Assembly: GCA_016861045.1 (NCBI GenBank)
Contig: BOKP01000002.1
Coordinates: 248,001-312,000, forward strand
Length of the DNA: 64,000 nucleotides
Direction: 5' to 3'
Origin: Actinomycetes bacterium
GTDB taxonomy: Bacteria > Actinomycetota > Thermoleophilia > Solirubrobacterales > 70-9
Below the pieces are notes generated by a model that searched no databases, had not been told where the DNA came from, and saw only the letters and a program-made list of their open reading frames with translations. The position numbers and the translations under genes were made by a program. This document shows positions 24,468-33,162 of the stretch, one piece after another (the stretch's first letter is position 1; each line of letters opens with the position of its first letter).

Positions 24468-25724
24468 TCAGTGCGGCCGTGCCGCGACGATGCCGAGCTC
24501 GCGAACGATGTTCTCGGCGTGCGGCCCGGGCCGCCCGCCCCGGCGGAGCCGCTCGAGCTCGCGCTCGACGACATCGTGGTCGAGGTCGAGGAAGTGGAGC
24601 AGGCGCGGCTCGAGCCGGTCGGCGAGCACGTCCTCGAGCAGGGTCCGCAGCGACCGCCTGGTGATCGGCCTCCCGCCGAGCCCGCCGATCACGTCGTGGA
24701 TCCTCGCGCCGCCGCCGAGCGCGAGCCGGACGTTCTGGCCGACGATCCCGCCGGCCCCGACCGCGAACGCCTTCTCGAGCACGATCACCCTCCCGACGTC
24801 GGAGAGCGCGGCGCGGATCTCCTGGCTCGGCCAGGGACGGAAGCACTTGATCGCGAGCGCGCCGATCCTCACCCCCTGCTCGCGGAGCTCGTCGACGACC
24901 TCCTCGATCGTGCCGAGGACCGAGCCGAGTGCGATCACCACCGTCTCCGCGTCCTCGATCCGGTAGCCGCGCACGAGGCCGCCGGAGCGGCGGCCGAAGG
25001 CGGACTCGAACTCGCCCGCGATCGACGGGATCAGGTCGAGCGCCTCGAGCTGCTTGGCGTGCATCAGGTAGCGGACCTCGGTGAACGCCTCCGGGCCGAC
25101 CATCGCCCCGATCGTCACCGGCTCGTCCGGATCGAGCACCTGCCGCGGCTCGAACGGCGGCAGGTACGCGTCGACCCGCTCCGGCGACGGCACGTCGACC
25201 TCCTCGTAGGCGTGGGTGAGGATGAAGCCGTCCATGCAGACCATCACCGGCAGCGAGATCCGCTCGGCGAGGCGGAACGCCTGCACGTGCAGGTCCGCCG
25301 CCTCCTGGTTGGTCTCGGCGTAGAGCTGGATCCACCCGGAGTCGCGCTGCGACATCGCGTCGGAGTGGTCGTTCCAGATGTTGATCGGGGCGCCGATCGC
25401 GCGGTTTGCGAGCGTCATCACGATCGGCAGGCCGAGGCCGGACGCGTTGTAGAGCGCCTCGGCCATGTAGAGCAGGCCCTGGCTCGCGGTCGCGGTGTAG
25501 GCTCGGGCGCCCGCGGCGGAAGCGCCGATGCAGGCCGACATCGCGCCGAACTCGGACTCGACCATGAGGTACTCGCAGGGCGCGAGATCGCCGGCCCGGA
25601 CGAGGTCGGAGAGCCCTTCGACGATGTGGGTCTGGGGCGAGATCGGGTAGGCGGAGATGACCTCCGGCCGGCACGCCGCCACGGTCCGGGCGATCGCCTG
25701 CGAGCCCTCGAGCTGCTCAAGCAC
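24468..25724 (-). CDS. porA: Pyruvate (2-oxoacid):ferredoxin oxidoreductase, alpha subunit
   Basis: Catalytic alpha subunit, 418 residues from the GTG at 25724, which overlaps the end of the gamma-subunit gene by 8 bases. It opens with the family core VLEQLEGSQAIARTVAACRP and SAYPISPQTHIVEGLSDL. Then come VESEFGAMSACIGASAAGAR, TATASQGLLYMAEALYNASG and PINIWNDHSDAMSQRDSGW, the last including the substrate-handling loop. The C-terminal transketolase-type domain has VVIALGSVLGTIEEVVDELR and IKCFRPWPSQEIR. Together with PorB and PorG it should oxidise a 2-oxoacid to acyl-CoA and CO2, or run in reverse with reduced ferredoxin. Pyruvate is favoured by the adjoining PEP synthase, but a branched-chain 2-oxoacid cannot be excluded. 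Confidence 0.92.
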   Translation of the reverse strand: MLEQLEGSQAIARTVAACRPEVISAYPISPQTHIVEGLSDLVRAGDLAPCEYLMVESEFGAMSACIGASAAGARAYTATASQGLLYMAEALYNASGLGLPIVMTLANRAIGAPINIWNDHSDAMSQRDSGWIQLYAETNQEAADLHVQAFRLAERISLPVMVCMDGFILTHAYEEVDVPSPERVDAYLPPFEPRQVLDPDEPVTIGAMVGPEAFTEVRYLMHAKQLEALDLIPSIAGEFESAFGRRSGGLVRGYRIEDAETVVIALGSVLGTIEEVVDELREQGVRIGALAIKCFRPWPSQEIRAALSDVGRVIVLEKAFAVGAGGIVGQNVRLALGGGARIHDVIGGLGGRPITRRSLRTLLEDVLADRLEPRLLHFLDLDHDVVERELERLRRGGRPGPHAENIVRELGIVAARPH

Positions 25725-26298
25725 CGACCAGCCCCCCGACCTCCCCGCGCACGTACCCGCCCGCGGCCTCGGCGCCCGCGACGTTGGCCTCTCCGACCGG
25801 GCCCGGGAACCGCCCGCGGATCGCCGCCGCGACCGCATCGATGGAGACGACCCCGGCGAGCGCGGCGAAGCCGCCGAGCAGCACCGCGTTCGGCAGCGGC
25901 CGGCCGACGTGCTCGCGCGCGAGCGCGGTCGCCGGCACCGTCAGCAGGCGCTCGCGCCGGAACCGCCCCGACAGCTCCGCGAGCCCGAGCTCGGCGATGC
26001 CGCGGCTGCTGTTGATCAGCACGTAGGCGTTCGCGCCGAGGCCCGAGAACAGGTCGACCTGGTGCAGGAGCGTCGGGTCCTGGACGATCAGCGCATCGGG
26101 CTCGGCGATCGGCTCGCGGACCCGGATCGGCCGGTCGTCGATGCGGCAGAACGAGACGACGGGGGCGCCGGTCCGCTCGGAGCCGAACGTCGGGAACGCC
26201 TGCGCGTGTCGGCCCTCGTCGAACGCGGCCACCGAAAGCAGCTCGGCCGCGGTTACGACCCCTTGCCCGCCCCTGCCGTGGATCCGGACGCCGAACAC
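25717..26298 (-). CDS. porG: Pyruvate (2-oxoacid):ferredoxin oxidoreductase, gamma subunit
   Basis: Gamma subunit of 193 residues, the usual size, beginning at the GTG at 26298 (VFGVRIHGRGGQGVVTAAEL). The G-R-G-G-Q-G-V motif and the following QAFPTFGSERTGAPVVSFCR are diagnostic for this subunit, as are DALIVQDPTLL and VPATALAREHVGRPLPNAVLLGGFAAL. It starts 4 bases after the PEP synthase stop and runs 8 bases into porA, so the genes are certainly cotranscribed. The gene order gamma-alpha-beta differs from the gamma-delta-alpha-beta order common in archaea; the delta ferredoxin is missing here and replaced by a domain of the last gene. Confidence 0.92.
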   Translation of the reverse strand: MFGVRIHGRGGQGVVTAAELLSVAAFDEGRHAQAFPTFGSERTGAPVVSFCRIDDRPIRVREPIAEPDALIVQDPTLLHQVDLFSGLGANAYVLINSSRGIAELGLAELSGRFRRERLLTVPATALAREHVGRPLPNAVLLGGFAALAGVVSIDAVAAAIRGRFPGPVGEANVAGAEAAGGYVRGEVGGLVGA

Positions 26299-26302
26299 GG
26301 CA

Positions 26303-28636
26303 TCACTCGCGCGCGGCTTCGAGCAGGACCCGCCGCTCGGCCGCGGCGACGAGCCGCCGGGCGCGGTCGACGGCGTCGATGTTGACCGAGATCGCGTCGA
26401 TCCCGGCCCGGACCAGAAGCTCCGCGTAGGAGGGATGGACCGACGGCGCCTGACCGCAGATCGAGGTCCGCAGGCCGAGCTCGCGCGCCCGCGGGATCAG
26501 CAACCGCAGGTACTCGGCGACCGCCTCGTCGCGCTCGTCGAAGACGGCGGCGACGAGCTCGGAGTCGCGGTCGGCGCCGAGCATGAGCTGGGTCAGGTCG
26601 TTCGAGCCGATCGAGATGCCGGCGATCCCGAGCTCGGCGTAGCGCGGCAGGTGGAAGAGCGCCGACGGCACCTCGGCCATCACCCAGAGCTCGAAGTCGG
26701 GCTCGTCGAGAAGCCCCGCCGCGGCGACGGCCTCGCGAGCGGCGACGAGCTCGCGCGGGGTGCGCACGAACGGGATCATCACGTGGAAGTTCGTGTGCCC
26801 CTCGTCCCAGACGCGCCTGATCGCGGCGAGCTCGAGCCGGAACAGGTCGGGCTCGCGCATGTAGCGGAGCGCGCCCCGGTAGCCGATCATCGGGTTCGCC
26901 TCCTCGGGCTCGAAGCGGTCGCCGCCCTCGAGGCCGCGGAACTCGTTGCTGCGGAAGTCGATCGTCCGGTAGGTGATCGGCCGCGGGGCGAAGCCGGCGG
27001 CGAACCGGCTCAGCGCGGTGCCCATCCGATCGACGAACTCTGCTCCGCGGTCCTCCTCGAGCAGCGCGCGCGGGTGCCTGCCCGCGAGCGCCTCGATCAC
27101 CATCAGCTCCGCTCGCAGCAGGCCGACGCCATCGACCTCGAGCCCGGCGGCGCGATCGACCTGCGACGGCTCGGAGAGGTTGACGAGGAGCTTCGTCCCC
27201 GTCACCGGCGCCGCGGCGGGCGCCGCCGGCGCCGGCGGCGCCTCCCCCGGCTGCGTCGCGGCGGCGCCGGCGCGGACCACGCCCTCCTTCGCATCGACGG
27301 TGACCGTCTCGCCGTCGCGGAGCTTGTGGGTCGCGTCGGCCGTGCCGACGACACAGGGGATCCCGAGCTCGCGCGAGACGATCGCCGCGTGGCAGGTCAT
27401 GCCGCCGGAGTCGGTGACGATCGCCGCCGAGCGCCGCATCAGCGGCACCCAGTCGGGCGCGGTCATGCGGGTGACGAGGACGTCGCCCTCGCCGAGCCCG
27501 TCGGCGCCGGCGAGGTCGACGACGATGCGCACCCGGCCGACCCCGGTCCCGGGCGCCGCGCCGAGCCCGCGCAGCAGCACCTCGCCGTCCCGGTCGCCGC
27601 CGAGCTGTCGGCCGCCGGCCGATGTCACCGGCCGCGACTGCAGCATCCACGCCTTGCCGTCGGGGCCGTAGCACCACTCGGTGTCCTGGGGGGCGCCGTA
27701 GTGCTCCTCGATCCGCTTGCCTAGCGCCGCGATCTCGCGAACCTCGTCGTCGGAGAGGACGGGCGTCGCGGCCTCGTCGCGACCGAGCTCGCGGACGTCC
27801 GTGCCGCCGCCCTCCCGCGGCTCGATCACTAGCTCCTTGCGCCGGACCTCACGCGCGAGGATCGCCATGTCGTCCTTGCCGACGATGTAGCGGTCGGGCG
27901 AGACCGAGCCGGAGACGACGGCCTCGCCGAGCCCGAAGGAGCCTTCGATCACGAGCCGATCGGCGGCGCCGGAGGCGGGGTCGATCGTGAACATGACGCC
28001 GGCCCGTGTCGACAGCACCTGGCGCTGGACGACGACGGCGATGTCCATGTCGGCCTGCCCGAAGCCCCGCTTGGCGCGGTAGAAGACGGTGCGGGCGCCG
28101 AACAGCGACGACCAGCAGCGGCGCACGGCCTCGACGGCGGCATCGGCGCCGCGGACGTTGAGGAAGGTTTCGTTCATGCCGGCGAAGGACGCCGCCTCGG
28201 TGTCCTCGGCGGTCGCCGAGGAGCGGACGGCGACGGGCGCATCGGCATCGCCGGCCTCGGCGGCGACGCGCTCGTAGCCGGAGCGGATCGCCGCCTCCAC
28301 CGCATCGGGGATCGGCTCCGCCTCGATCATCTCGCGGACCCCGGCCGTCGCCGCGGCGAGCTCCTCGGTGTCGTCGACGTCGACGCTCCCGAGCCGCCCG
28401 GCGATCCGCTCGCGGAGCCCGCCGGAGTCGCAGAACTCCGCGTAGGCGGGGGCGCCGACGACGAAGCCGCCGGGAACCGGCAGGCCCGCCGCGGTCAGCT
28501 CACCGAGGTTGGCGCCCTTGCCGCCCGCGTAGAGCACGTCGGCGCGGGAGAGGGCCCCGAAGCTGCGGATCGGCTCGAGCCCGCCACTCCCCTCCGCGGC
28601 TTCCGCACCGGCCCGGATCGTCTTCGAGCCCTCCAT
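26303..28636 (-). CDS. ppsA: Phosphoenolpyruvate synthase
   Basis: Converts pyruvate, ATP and water to PEP, AMP and phosphate. The chain has 777 residues from the ATG at 28636. An in-frame ATG at 28672 exists, but the DNA between them is a strong inverted repeat better explained as leader. The ATP-grasp domain comes first (YAGGKGANLGELTAAGLPVP, VAVRSSATAEDTEAASFAGM, GLGEAVVSGSVSPDRYIVG). The swivelling domain carries the phosphorylated His in SGGMTCHAAIVSRELGIPC near residue 420. The C-terminal barrel has YRTIDFRSNEFRGLEGG and ends with GLRTSICGQAPSVHPSYAEL, containing the catalytic Cys. A Pro/Ala linker precedes the barrel. Heading an operon with a pyruvate oxidoreductase, it points to PEP formation from acetyl-CoA or pyruvate. 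Confidence 0.93.
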   Translation of the reverse strand: MEGSKTIRAGAEAAEGSGGLEPIRSFGALSRADVLYAGGKGANLGELTAAGLPVPGGFVVGAPAYAEFCDSGGLRERIAGRLGSVDVDDTEELAAATAGVREMIEAEPIPDAVEAAIRSGYERVAAEAGDADAPVAVRSSATAEDTEAASFAGMNETFLNVRGADAAVEAVRRCWSSLFGARTVFYRAKRGFGQADMDIAVVVQRQVLSTRAGVMFTIDPASGAADRLVIEGSFGLGEAVVSGSVSPDRYIVGKDDMAILAREVRRKELVIEPREGGGTDVRELGRDEAATPVLSDDEVREIAALGKRIEEHYGAPQDTEWCYGPDGKAWMLQSRPVTSAGGRQLGGDRDGEVLLRGLGAAPGTGVGRVRIVVDLAGADGLGEGDVLVTRMTAPDWVPLMRRSAAIVTDSGGMTCHAAIVSRELGIPCVVGTADATHKLRDGETVTVDAKEGVVRAGAAATQPGEAPPAPAAPAAAPVTGTKLLVNLSEPSQVDRAAGLEVDGVGLLRAELMVIEALAGRHPRALLEEDRGAEFVDRMGTALSRFAAGFAPRPITYRTIDFRSNEFRGLEGGDRFEPEEANPMIGYRGALRYMREPDLFRLELAAIRRVWDEGHTNFHVMIPFVRTPRELVAAREAVAAAGLLDEPDFELWVMAEVPSALFHLPRYAELGIAGISIGSNDLTQLMLGADRDSELVAAVFDERDEAVAEYLRLLIPRARELGLRTSICGQAPSVHPSYAELLVRAGIDAISVNIDAVDRARRLVAAAERRVLLEAARE

Positions 28637-28646
28637 TCCGAGCAAC

Positions 28647-28678
28647 CTACGGCCGGACGGCGCTCCGTCCATCCGTAG
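28647..28678. promoter_or_regulatory. Two-tier inverted repeat upstream of ppsA
   Basis: Outer arms CTACGG (28647-28652) and CCGTAG (28673-28678) enclose inner arms GGACGG (28655-28660) and CCGTCC (28665-28670), with two unpaired bases between tiers and a 4-base loop. The arms are perfect. The element ends 10 bases before the ppsA ATG at 28636 and lies 77 bases after the acylase stop, so it may be a leader hairpin or operator of ppsA, or a terminator of the acylase gene. Confidence 0.55.
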
Positions 28679-28754
28679 TCAGCACCACCCGGGGACTGCA
28701 GTGACTGCCGAGCCCGCCCGCGACGACTTGCGCCGCGCCGAAGCCCGCTCCGGC

Positions 28755-31181
28755 TCAGCGTCGGTGCCGGAGCTCGAGCACCTGCTGGTAGGTCGGCCGG
28801 TTCGTCGTCGGGAACCGGTTCGGCAGGATCCCCGGCACGAAGCCGGTCGTGCTCGCGGGCCCGCGCCAGCTCGCCGGGTCGTCGCTGCCGAAGTCGGCGG
28901 CGAGCTCGGCGGCGCTGGCGTCGATCGCCGCCCACAGCGATGCCCGGCAGGCGTCGATGTCGCCCGCGCCGCAGTAGCGGAGGTGGAATCGGCCCTTGAC
29001 CCGCTCGCCGAGCTGCGTCCGCAGGTCCTTGTCCACATAGGACTGGCCCGAGGCCCCGCCGAGGCCGCGGACGTCGTTTAGCTCGTCGAGCAGGTCGCCG
29101 AACCGCGGCTCCATCACCGCCTCGGCGATCGGCACCCAGACGTCGTTCATGATCGTCGGGCCCGCCTCGTCGTAGGTGCCGTCCCCGTTGACGTCGAGGC
29201 GCGGCGCGTCACGGCCGACCCAGTCGTCGAGCAGGTCGACGACCTGCTGGGCCCGTGCGTTCGGGGCGGCGGAGCCGGCGAGCATGCGGCTGACGACCTC
29301 CCAGGTCGGCGCGCGCACGTCCTCGGTCGCGGCCCGGTTCATGATCCCGACGTTGTCGGTGATCCGCGGGCGCCGCGGCCACTGGTCGAAAAGCTCAACC
29401 CGCTGCTCGGAGCCGTAGGGCTCGTCGTCGCCGTGCATGAAGCCCGGCGCCGACTGGTTGTTCCAGTTCAGCAGCAGGCCGTCGGGCCCGCCGACCGCGT
29501 GCGGGTGCTCGTTGCGGCTCAGGAAGCCCCGCCACTCGTACTTGCCGGTGCCGAGCGTCGGCAGCCGCCGGTCGAGCCCGCGCGCCCGCTCCGGCAGGCG
29601 GCCCGAGCTGAAATAGGCGGTCTTGTCGCGCGATGTGTAGGCCCAGTTGAAGGTGAAGCCGAACTGGTTCGCCGTCTTGTAGAACCGCTGCGGCGTCTTC
29701 GCCCTGCCCCCGGTCATGTCGTGCAGCGCCGCCAGGTTGAGGCCGTCGCGACCGAACGTGGAGCGTTGCAGCGCCAGCGCGTAAGGCTTGCCGTCGATCG
29801 TCGCGGTCGCGTAGACCGAGCCGTGCACGGAGCGGTCGTAGGTCAGCGGCGTGCCGTTCAGCTCGCCGGCGGTGAACGACTCGAGCGGGCGGCACTTGCC
29901 CTTGTACACGTAGTGGTCGGATTCGCGGGTCGGAGTCGCCCCGTCCGGCTCGCAGAGCTTCTCGGCGAAGGCGTCGCGGACGTCGTGGCCGGCCGAGGTG
30001 AGGCTCCAGGCGTAGTCCTTGGTCCGCCCGATCAGCAGGTACATCGCCAGGCCCGGAACCGCCGCGCCCTGCGCCTTGATCCCGGGGCCCTCGAGGTGGA
30101 TCTGCTGGACGATCTCCGGGTAGTAGTAGCCGAGCTGCGGGCCCATCACGCCGAGCGTGTTGCCCGTCGCCGAGCGCTGCCGCGATGAGAGCAGCCAGTT
30201 CGAGGCCTGCCGGCGCGCCGGCGCCAGGCCGGCGTCGCCGGCGGGAACCCTCGGGTCGACGCTCTCGATCGAGCCCGGATCGACGACGACCGAGCCCTTG
30301 ACCTTGCCGCCGGTCAGCGGCGGGTAGTCGAAGCGCCTGTCGATCGTCGTCGGCGCCTCCGGGTCCTCGGCGAGCATCACGTCCTCCCAGGCCCTGTAGC
30401 CCTGCCCCTGCCCGAGCTCCTGCTCGAGGTTGGCGAGCAGGTCGGCGTTGGCCGCCTCGGCGCCGCCGCCGGCCCCGAAGATCGAGCCGATGAACGCGGT
30501 CACCGCGATCACGTCGTTGACCGTGGCCGGCGGTTGGGCGATCCCCTTCGACTCGTTGTAGGCGTTGATGCCGTCGGCGTAGGCCTGGGCGTCGCGGATG
30601 ATCTCCCTGCCCTTCTTGCCGTACTCGCGGACGAGCAGCTTCCGCTGCGCGGTCACGAGTGCCTCGGCCTCGGCGCTGGGGACGAAGCTCTGACCGCTCG
30701 TGACCAGCGAGAACGCGTTGAGGTTGGGGACGTCGGCGACCGCCGCGCGGGCGGGGCCGCGGCCGAGCGCCAGCAGGAGCTGGCGGTCGCGGGCCGTCGT
30801 CCAGCCGGCGCCGAAGGCGACGTCGTAGCGGGTCTTGCCGTAGACGTGGGGGATCCCGTAGGCGTCGTAGATCAGCTTCAGCCCGGGCTCGCCGGTCTCC
30901 TCCTCGTGGGCGTCGCCGATCGGCGCGAAGTCCTGCGGCAGGAAGAGGTCGTTGATGTCCGCCTTCGTGACGTCGTCGCGAAGCGGGGTGAGGCCGCTGT
31001 AGAGGGGGAGCTGGTCGGTCGAGTTCTCGGTGAACGGGACGCCGCCGTAGTTGCCGGGCGGCAGGATGTAGCGGGCGAGGTCCTTCTGCCCGCCCTTCCC
31101 GCTCGCCGTGGCGGCCGACGGCAGGGTCGCGGCCGCCAACACCGCGATCGCAACGACAAGAACCGATCCCGCACGCCTCAT
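28755..31181 (-). CDS. Secreted penicillin acylase family protein (Ntn hydrolase)
   Basis: Exported, self-processing amidase, about 808 residues. I choose the second of two nearby ATGs (31181) because GGGAG lies six bases before it, too close to the first (31187). The signal peptide is AGSVLVVAIAVLAAATLPSA. The alpha part has IYDAYGIPHVYGKTRYDVAF and FGAGWTTARDRQLLL, as in this family. After a spacer, ARRQASNWLLSSRQRSATGN marks the autoprocessing point, where the Ser near residue 328 would become the beta-chain nucleophile, and MGPQLGYYYPEIVQQIHLEG follows as expected. Relatives cleave penicillins, acyl-homoserine lactones or aculeacin-type lipopeptides; which applies is unknown. It is on the same strand upstream of ppsA but 118 bases away. 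Confidence 0.9.
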   Translation of the reverse strand: MRRAGSVLVVAIAVLAAATLPSAATASGKGGQKDLARYILPPGNYGGVPFTENSTDQLPLYSGLTPLRDDVTKADINDLFLPQDFAPIGDAHEEETGEPGLKLIYDAYGIPHVYGKTRYDVAFGAGWTTARDRQLLLALGRGPARAAVADVPNLNAFSLVTSGQSFVPSAEAEALVTAQRKLLVREYGKKGREIIRDAQAYADGINAYNESKGIAQPPATVNDVIAVTAFIGSIFGAGGGAEAANADLLANLEQELGQGQGYRAWEDVMLAEDPEAPTTIDRRFDYPPLTGGKVKGSVVVDPGSIESVDPRVPAGDAGLAPARRQASNWLLSSRQRSATGNTLGVMGPQLGYYYPEIVQQIHLEGPGIKAQGAAVPGLAMYLLIGRTKDYAWSLTSAGHDVRDAFAEKLCEPDGATPTRESDHYVYKGKCRPLESFTAGELNGTPLTYDRSVHGSVYATATIDGKPYALALQRSTFGRDGLNLAALHDMTGGRAKTPQRFYKTANQFGFTFNWAYTSRDKTAYFSSGRLPERARGLDRRLPTLGTGKYEWRGFLSRNEHPHAVGGPDGLLLNWNNQSAPGFMHGDDEPYGSEQRVELFDQWPRRPRITDNVGIMNRAATEDVRAPTWEVVSRMLAGSAAPNARAQQVVDLLDDWVGRDAPRLDVNGDGTYDEAGPTIMNDVWVPIAEAVMEPRFGDLLDELNDVRGLGGASGQSYVDKDLRTQLGERVKGRFHLRYCGAGDIDACRASLWAAIDASAAELAADFGSDDPASWRGPASTTGFVPGILPNRFPTTNRPTYQQVLELRHRR

Positions 31182-31298
31182 CGACATCTCCCTCGCTGTC
31201 TCCCGTTCGCTGGTCTCGAGCCCCGCGACCCCCGGCGGAGTGAGCCGCAGTATGGCAAAACCCCCGCGAGACGCTCGCCGGTTGCCTCCCGGTCCCGC

Positions 31299-31664
31299 TC
31301 AGCCCAGGAGCACGAGCAGCGACATCGCCAGCCCGAGCACGACCCCGACCCCGGCGAGGACTGCGGCGGCCCCACCGCCGAGCTCCCTGTACCCCCCAGC
31401 CCCGACGGCCCGCTCGACCGACCCGAACCGGCGGCTGCCGAACGCGAACAGGACGATGCCGTAGAGGGCGAACAGGAACCCGAGGGCGGCGTACGGCCAC
31501 TCGGTCTCGGCGCCGCTGAGCTCGGGCACGATCCGGCCGACCCCGATCCCTACCGCGAGGGCGGCGAGGGCCGTCCGCCACCAGGCGAGCATCGTCCGCT
31601 CGGCGGCGAGGCGGGTGCGGCGGCTCGGGTCGTCCCCGCCGGTATCGGGCTCGCGTTCGGTCAC
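31299..31664 (-). CDS. DUF202 (YidH-like) small membrane protein
   Basis: Membrane protein of 121 residues from the GTG at 31664. The domain is clear: RTRLAAERTMLAWWRTALAA (the conserved L-A-x-x-R-T-x-L-A-W-x-R-T core), with three helices (ALAALAVGIGVGRIVPEL, YAALGFLFALYGIVLFAFGS, VLAGVGVVLGLAMSLLVLLG). The family has no proven function. It lies 118 bases upstream of the penicillin acylase gene on the same strand and is divergent from the hydroxyacyl-CoA dehydrogenase across 139 bases, in which I see no clear promoter. Confidence 0.85.
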   Translation of the reverse strand: MTEREPDTGGDDPSRRTRLAAERTMLAWWRTALAALAVGIGVGRIVPELSGAETEWPYAALGFLFALYGIVLFAFGSRRFGSVERAVGAGGYRELGGGAAAVLAGVGVVLGLAMSLLVLLG

Positions 31665-31803
31665 GCGAGCATCGTAGGCGGGCGCCGCCGTCGGGGCGCG
31701 CGACCGCTGCGCGGCCGGAGCCCTCGCGCTCGGCCCCCGGTCGCGGCGCCGCCGGCGACGCGGACGTGCCGGAGGACGCGGGGCGATAGGTTCCCGGTGG
31801 CGA

Positions 31804-32688
31804 ATGAGCGCGACTCGATCCCAGCCCGTCCCCTTGAGCCGGATCGGCGTCGTCGGCGGCGGCTTCATGGGCGCCGGCATCGCCGAGTCGGCGGCGGTGG
31901 CGGGGATCGGCGTCGACCTCGTCGACGTCGACGACTCGGCCCTCGCCCGCTCGCGCGAGCGGATCGAGGCATCGCTGGCGAAGGCGGTGGCGCGCGGCAA
32001 GCTCGACGACGCCGAGGCCGTCCTCGCCCGGATCGACTTCGCCGCCGGCCTCGACGGCCTCGGCCGCGCCGAGCTCGTGATCGAGGCCGTCCCCGAGGTG
32101 GCGGAGCTGAAGCGCGACGTCTTCGCGGCGATCTCGGCCCGGGTCGACGAGGAGGTGGTGATCGCCTCGAACACCTCCTCGATCCCGATCGCCGAGCTCG
32201 CCGGGGCGACGAGCAACCCCGACCGCGTCTGCGGCCTCCATTTCTTCAGCCCGGTCCCGGTGATGAAGCTGGTCGAGGTCGTCGTCGCGCTCGACACCTC
32301 GGAGGCGACCGAGGCGCAGGCGTACGCGCTCGCCGCGCAGATGGGAAAGCAGCCGATCCGGACCAAGGACCGCTCCGGCTTCGTCGTCAACATGCTGCTC
32401 ATCCCCTACCTGATGGCGGCGATCCGGATGCTCGAGGAGGGCTTCGCCAGCCGCGAGGACATCGACACCGGGATGCGGCTCGGATGCGGGCACCCGATGG
32501 GGCCGCTCACGCTCTGCGACATGATCGGCCTCGACGTCCTCTACGCCGTCGGGACCAGCCTCTTCGACGAGTTCAAGCGCGACGAGTACGCGCCGCCGCC
32601 GCTGTTGAAGCGGATGCTGGCGGCGAACCGGCTCGGGCGCAAGTCCGGGCGCGGGTTCTACGAGTACGAGCCGGCGCCGGCCGGCTGA
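31804..32688 (+). CDS. 3-hydroxyacyl-CoA (3-hydroxybutyryl-CoA) dehydrogenase
   Basis: NAD-dependent oxidoreductase of 294 residues that interconverts 3-hydroxyacyl-CoA and 3-ketoacyl-CoA. The Rossmann motif is IGVVGGGFMGAGIAESAAVAG near residue 14. The family signature follows: ASNTSSIPIAELAG, then HFFSPVPVMKLVEVV, with the catalytic His in L-H-F-F-S-P-V and the Glu in KLVEVV. The C-terminal dimerisation domain has DRSGFVVNMLLIPYL, MRLGCGHPMGPLTLCDMIGLD and GRKSGRGFYEYE. It is a stand-alone bacterial type (HbdA/FadB2-like), with no fused hydratase. It is followed 13 bases later by an ArsC-like gene on the same strand. A GTG/ATG choice is not an issue: the ATG at 31804 is the only sensible start. 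Confidence 0.93.
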   Translation: MSATRSQPVPLSRIGVVGGGFMGAGIAESAAVAGIGVDLVDVDDSALARSRERIEASLAKAVARGKLDDAEAVLARIDFAAGLDGLGRAELVIEAVPEVAELKRDVFAAISARVDEEVVIASNTSSIPIAELAGATSNPDRVCGLHFFSPVPVMKLVEVVVALDTSEATEAQAYALAAQMGKQPIRTKDRSGFVVNMLLIPYLMAAIRMLEEGFASREDIDTGMRLGCGHPMGPLTLCDMIGLDVLYAVGTSLFDEFKRDEYAPPPLLKRMLAANRLGRKSGRGFYEYEPAPAG

Positions 32689-32701
32689 CCGCGGCCGGCC
32701 G

Positions 32702-33094
32702 GTGGCGCTGACGATCTGGCACAACCCGCGCTGCTCGAAGTCGCGGGCGACGCTGGCGCTGATCGAGGCCGCCGGTGGCGAACCCGCGGTCCGCCGCTAC
32801 CTCGACGATCCGCCGAGCCCGGCCGAGCTCGAGGCCGCGCTCGTCGCGCTCGGCCTCGAGCCGTGGGAGCTGGCCCGCACGGGCGAGCCGCTCGCCGCCG
32901 AGCTCGGGCTCGCGGAGCTCCCGCGCGACGCGGGGGCCCGCGACCGGTGGATCGCGATCCTCAGCTCGAACCCGCGCCTGATCGAGCGGCCCGTCGTGAT
33001 CGCCGACGACGGCCGCGCGGTTCTCGGCCGCCCGCCGGAGAACGTGGCGGTGCTGCTCGGGAGCCGCCGCGACCCGGGCCGGGCCAAGACTTAG
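32702..33094 (+). CDS. ArsC/Spx family protein (arsenate reductase-like)
   Basis: Thioredoxin-fold protein of 130 residues starting at a GTG. The N-terminus LTIWHNPRCSKSRATLALIE holds the single active Cys of the glutaredoxin-linked ArsC type (H-N-P-R-C-S-K-S-R), and LIERPVVIADDGRAVLGRPP matches the conserved C-terminal part with the Arg of P-x-R-P-x-V-I. A short spacing of 13 bases links it to the hydroxyacyl-CoA dehydrogenase. Many chromosomal ArsC-like proteins of this length are not dedicated to arsenic, and no arsenite pump or ArsR is seen here, so a general thiol role is as likely as arsenate reduction. Confidence 0.87.
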   Translation: MALTIWHNPRCSKSRATLALIEAAGGEPAVRRYLDDPPSPAELEAALVALGLEPWELARTGEPLAAELGLAELPRDAGARDRWIAILSSNPRLIERPVVIADDGRAVLGRPPENVAVLLGSRRDPGRAKT

Positions 33095-33162
33095 CCACCG
33101 GTTAGCGGCGCTTGAGGGTCCGGTGCCACGGTCGCCGCAAGCGACGAACGGAAGGAGGGCGA

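Noticed and set aside
29395-32724. Minus-strand frame of over 1100 codons over the acylase and hydroxyacyl-CoA dehydrogenase region
   Set aside because: It is a shadow of the penicillin acylase on the same strand and the antisense of the dehydrogenase, with no recognisable domain.
32702-33094. An arsenic resistance locus
   Set aside because: Only a lone ArsC-like gene is present, with no ArsR, ArsB/Acr3 or ArsA-type neighbour.
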